The translations under genes and the position numbers were made by a program. Under the pieces are notes generated by a model that searched no databases, was not told where the DNA came from, and saw only the letters and a list, made by a program, of their open reading frames with translations. 15,898 nt of DNA from UBA12465 sp964408785. Lineage in GTDB: Bacteria; Patescibacteriota; Patescibacteriia; Patescibacteriales; UBA12465. This document shows positions 13,513 to 15,898 of this stretch, piece after piece (within the stretch, counting starts at the first letter, position 1; the number at the start of each line of letters is the position of its first letter). The stretch covers positions 1-15,898 of the forward strand of contig CAYPAS010000013.1 in assembly GCA_964408785.1 (NCBI GenBank), in the 5' to 3' direction.

Positions 13513-14765
13513 ATATCTTGAGTCGGCAAAGGAAATTCTTCACACATTGCCGCGACCTTCTTCTTAATAATATTAATCTCTTCTTCCGTGGGATTTTTAC
13601 TAAGCAATTGGACCATAAAAACAGCTAATTTAATCACCTCCCCCTCTTTGAAGCCTCTAGTCGTAATCGCTGGTGTTCCCAATCTTATTCCCGAGGGGTT
13701 TAGCGGCGGATTAGTGTCATTAGGAATAGTGGAACGAGAAACGGAAATACCCGCTTTCTCTAAAATATTTTCTGCTTCTTTGCCGGATATTCCTTGCGGC
13801 CGCAAATCGATAACAAAAAGATGATTATCCGTACCACCTGATACTATCTTGAAACCATTATCTTTAAAGACGGTCGCCATCGCCTGAGCATTAACAATAA
13901 CTTGCTTAGCATATTCTTCAAATTCTGCTTCCAGAGCTTCTTGAAAAGCCACGGCCTTGGCGGCGGTCATGTTATCATGCGGCCCGCCCTGCATTCCTGG
14001 AAAAACCGCGCTATCTATCGCCTTGGCGAATTCTTGGCGGCACATAATAATGGCACCACGCGGCCCGCGCAAAGTCTTGTGGGTAGTGGTGGAGACAACA
14101 TCAAAATAAGGAACGGGATTTTCTAACTGATGACCGGCAATCAGGCCAGCAATATGGGAGATGTCGGCAAAAGTATAAGCACCAACCTCATCAGCTATCT
14201 TTTTAAACTCCCGCCAATCAATATTGCGGGAATAAGCACTGAAACCGGCGACTATCATTTTCGGTTTTTCTGATAAAGCTAAACGCCTGACTTCTTCCAT
14301 GTCTATCAATCCTTGGCTATCTAGACCGTAATGGAAAAAATCATAAAGCCGGCCGGAAAAATTAACCTTATGCCCGTGAGAAAGATGACCGCCGTGATCC
14401 AAGCGCAAAGCTAAAACTTTATCACCGGGATTAAGCAAGGCTGAATAGACAGCGGCGTTAGCCGGGGAACCAGAAAGCGGCTGAACATTGACATGCTCGC
14501 AAGAAAAAAGACTCTTAGCTCGAGAAATCGCTAGCTCTTCCAAAGCATCGATATTACAATTACCGCCATAATAACGGCGGCCACTGTATCCCTCGCTGTA
14601 TTTATTACTCAAAACGCTAGCTAAAGCTTCCAAGACGGCCGGGGAAACATAATTTTCCGAAGCGATTAATTCCAGCTCCGACGCCTGGCGCTTATTTTCT
14701 TTATCAATAAGCTCCCAAACTTTCAGATCTGACTTTTTTAAATGCTGATAGTAATCCATATTCAT
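13506..14765 (-). CDS. glyA: serine hydroxymethyltransferase
   Basis: This PLP enzyme converts serine and tetrahydrofolate to glycine and 5,10-methylene-tetrahydrofolate in the cytoplasm. The 419 residues match the family (E. coli 417). Landmarks are ELIASENYVSPAV (32-44), NKYSEGYSGRRYYGG (54-68), the PLP-interacting ADISHIAGLIAGH (200-212), and the Schiff-base Lys230 in VVSTTTHKTLRGPRG, followed by FPGMQGGPH. The ATG at 14765 is the first in frame, but a promoter at 14767-14795 predicts transcription starting right at the second ATG (14759), so the native protein may start MDYYQHLK. It lies 32 nt after elp3 and overlaps folD by 7 nt. Function is certain; the start is open between these two ATGs. 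Confidence 0.97.
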   Translation of the reverse strand: MNMDYYQHLKKSDLKVWELIDKENKRQASELELIASENYVSPAVLEALASVLSNKYSEGYSGRRYYGGNCNIDALEELAISRAKSLFSCEHVNVQPLSGSPANAAVYSALLNPGDKVLALRLDHGGHLSHGHKVNFSGRLYDFFHYGLDSQGLIDMEEVRRLALSEKPKMIVAGFSAYSRNIDWREFKKIADEVGAYTFADISHIAGLIAGHQLENPVPYFDVVSTTTHKTLRGPRGAIIMCRQEFAKAIDSAVFPGMQGGPHDNMTAAKAVAFQEALEAEFEEYAKQVIVNAQAMATVFKDNGFKIVSGGTDNHLFVIDLRPQGISGKEAENILEKAGISVSRSTIPNDTNPPLNPSGIRLGTPAITTRGFKEGEVIKLAVFMVQLLSKNPTEEEINIIKKKVAAMCEEFPLPTQDIC

Positions 14766-14766
14766 T

Positions 14767-14795
14767 ATCTTAGTTTGGCTCTAGTCCTTTGTCAA
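14767..14795 (-). promoter_or_regulatory. internal promoter for glyA, leaderless type
   Basis: TTGACA (14795-14790), a 17-nt spacer and TAAGAT (14772-14767) lie in the 32-nt elp3/glyA gap. The -10 ends one base before the first glyA ATG, so the first ATG would lie within the promoter's discriminator. The start expected 7-8 nt past the -10 falls on 14760-14759, the A of the second ATG, which predicts a leaderless mRNA. Confidence 0.75.
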
Positions 14796-14797
14796 AA

Positions 14798-15898
14798 TTA
14801 CAATTTCTTACACATATAGCCGTCGCGTAAGCGATAGCCTTGTTTTCGGTAATAATCACGGACGCCGACCCCAGAAATAACCGCCAACTCCCGGCAATTA
14901 CCCTGACTGGCAATGTTTTCCGCTTCCTTTAATAAAAGCCGCCCCAATCCTTGATGCTGTACTAATTTCTTTTTTCCTAAAGGCGCTAATTCCCCATAAA
15001 CATGAAGCTCTCTAATTATCGCCGAAAACGGCATACCGGCGCCTAGACGCAAACGGCAAAAACCATAAAGAGTAAAATTATCGGCACCGACAAAACTGAT
15101 AAAGAATTCCTGACCGCCCGCGGCTTGGTATTTTTCAATATTTAAATGCGGCTGTTTATCAGAAGAACTATCTTTGACTTCACGGCAACGGATACAGCGG
15201 CATTTTACGCCCCGTTGCTGCATTATCTGGCGCAAATTCGTTATCTTATTGCCGGCAATTATCGATTCTGAAGGAATATCTCTTATCAGGCGAATTATCC
15301 TGACATAATCAGGAACCGCTAATTTACAGGCGATTATTAAATCTTCTAATTGCTTATCAGTATATGGCTGGTATTTTCCCTGATTATACCAACGATAAAG
15401 CAAACTGCCTTTAGTAACGACTGTCGGATAAAATTTTATCTGATCCGGCTGGAAGCGCTCATCGGAAAAAAGCTGCTTAAAAAGTTCTAAATCTTTCTTA
15501 GGGCTAGAACCGGGCAGACCGGGCATTAAGTGATAAGTAATCTTAAAACCGCGATTTCGCAATTTTTCCGTGGCTTCAGAAATAGCTAAAACGCCGTGGC
15601 CGCGCTTATTTATTTTCAATATCTGATCATCGGGCGCTTGGACGCCTATTTCCACGCGCGTACAACCCAAAGAACGCATTTCTTCCACTTCGCGGTCATC
15701 AAGATAATCTGGGCGCGTTTCCAAAGTTAAACCAACCAAACGATAGGCGGCGGTTTCATTCTTGCGCTGTTCTTTCTTTAAACAAGCGCGCAGTTCTTCA
15801 ATCTTAGAAGCAAGACGATAAGGCGAAGACGGGATTTTAATGGTAGCTAAAAATTTGTTTTTTCGAAAAACACTAAAATCATTAGCCGCTTTAAAACA
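14798..15898 (-). CDS. elp3: tRNA uridine(34) radical SAM/GNAT enzyme Elp3, N-terminal part outside window
   Basis: Elp3 joins a radical-SAM and an acetyltransferase domain and uses acetyl-CoA to make 5-carboxymethyl-type groups on wobble uridine U34. The visible 366 residues run open to the window edge, so the CxxxCxxC iron-sulfur motif lies outside. Visible marks are VGLTLETRPDYL, TRVEIGVQAPDD, KRGHGV, YHLMPGLPGSSPKKD, QIKFYPTVVTKGSLLYRWYN, RDIPSESIIAGNKITNLRQ, the Cys-rich KCRCIRCREVK, and the C-terminal GNAT part with the acetyl-CoA loop QHQGLGRLLL and YYRKQGYRL. A start at TTG 15739 would be internal; upstream codons such as NETAAYRLVG continue the family sequence. It leads a five-gene run ending in a Trm9-like methyltransferase. 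In bacteria Elp3 occurs alone, without the other Elongator subunits, in only some lineages. Confidence 0.93.
   Translation of the reverse strand, partial: CFKAANDFSVFRKNKFLATIKIPSSPYRLASKIEELRACLKKEQRKNETAAYRLVGLTLETRPDYLDDREVEEMRSLGCTRVEIGVQAPDDQILKINKRGHGVLAISEATEKLRNRGFKITYHLMPGLPGSSPKKDLELFKQLFSDERFQPDQIKFYPTVVTKGSLLYRWYNQGKYQPYTDKQLEDLIIACKLAVPDYVRIIRLIRDIPSESIIAGNKITNLRQIMQQRGVKCRCIRCREVKDSSSDKQPHLNIEKYQAAGGQEFFISFVGADNFTLYGFCRLRLGAGMPFSAIIRELHVYGELAPLGKKKLVQHQGLGRLLLKEAENIASQGNCRELAVISGVGVRDYYRKQGYRLRDGYMCKKL

Overview
The window looks like a piece of a Candidate Phyla Radiation (Patescibacteria, probably Parcubacteria-like) chromosome. This is inferred from gene content and style: moderate GC with AT-rich spacers, tightly packed or overlapping genes, few Shine-Dalgarno sequences, a T4SS_pilin-type small membrane protein, a K+-independent membrane pyrophosphatase, a bacterial Elp3, and compact versions of core genes. 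No prophage, insertion sequence, CRISPR array or tRNA gene was seen, and no stretch of more than about 300 bases lacks a gene.

Positions 1-2200 (minus strand) hold a protein quality-control and ribosome-rescue unit: tig (trigger factor), smpB overlapping it by 32 nt, and ssrA (tmRNA) starting 3 nt after the smpB stop. The last bases of ssrA lie beyond the window start. A 19-residue tag frame ending in TAATAA can be read. Positions 2215-5675 (minus) hold hppA, ended by a strong hairpin terminator, and nusA, which has a near-consensus promoter and an attenuator-like leader hairpin. Positions 5687-9570 hold a minus-strand pilin-like membrane protein facing a plus-strand flippase / pseudouridine synthase pair. 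These are followed by a separately promoted, membrane-anchored, cysteine-rich thioredoxin-fold protein with a CPYG site and a GILT-like HG-E-N-C signature, ended by a terminator placed to serve both strands.

Positions 9585-10216 (minus) form a two-gene redox unit. A CsoR-family repressor keeps the two sensing cysteines but has Glu in place of the copper-binding His, and it lies upstream of a thioredoxin with a WCMPC active site. A GC-rich 17-nt palindrome sits between the -35 and -10 of their promoter. This looks like an autoregulated thiol or persulfide sensor controlling a thioredoxin.

Positions 10232-15898 (minus) form a tight operon, elp3 (5' end outside the window) - glyA - folD - recQ - methyltransferase. 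The first and last genes fit successive steps of wobble-uridine modification: Elp3 makes the cm5U34 precursor and a Trm9/ALKBH8-like methyltransferase could methylate it to mcm5U34. glyA and folD supply and interconvert one-carbon folates. glyA also appears to have its own promoter, whose predicted start coincides with the second ATG of the gene (a leaderless transcript). The strongest leads are the Elp3/Trm9-like pair and the CsoR-type/thioredoxin unit with its operator.
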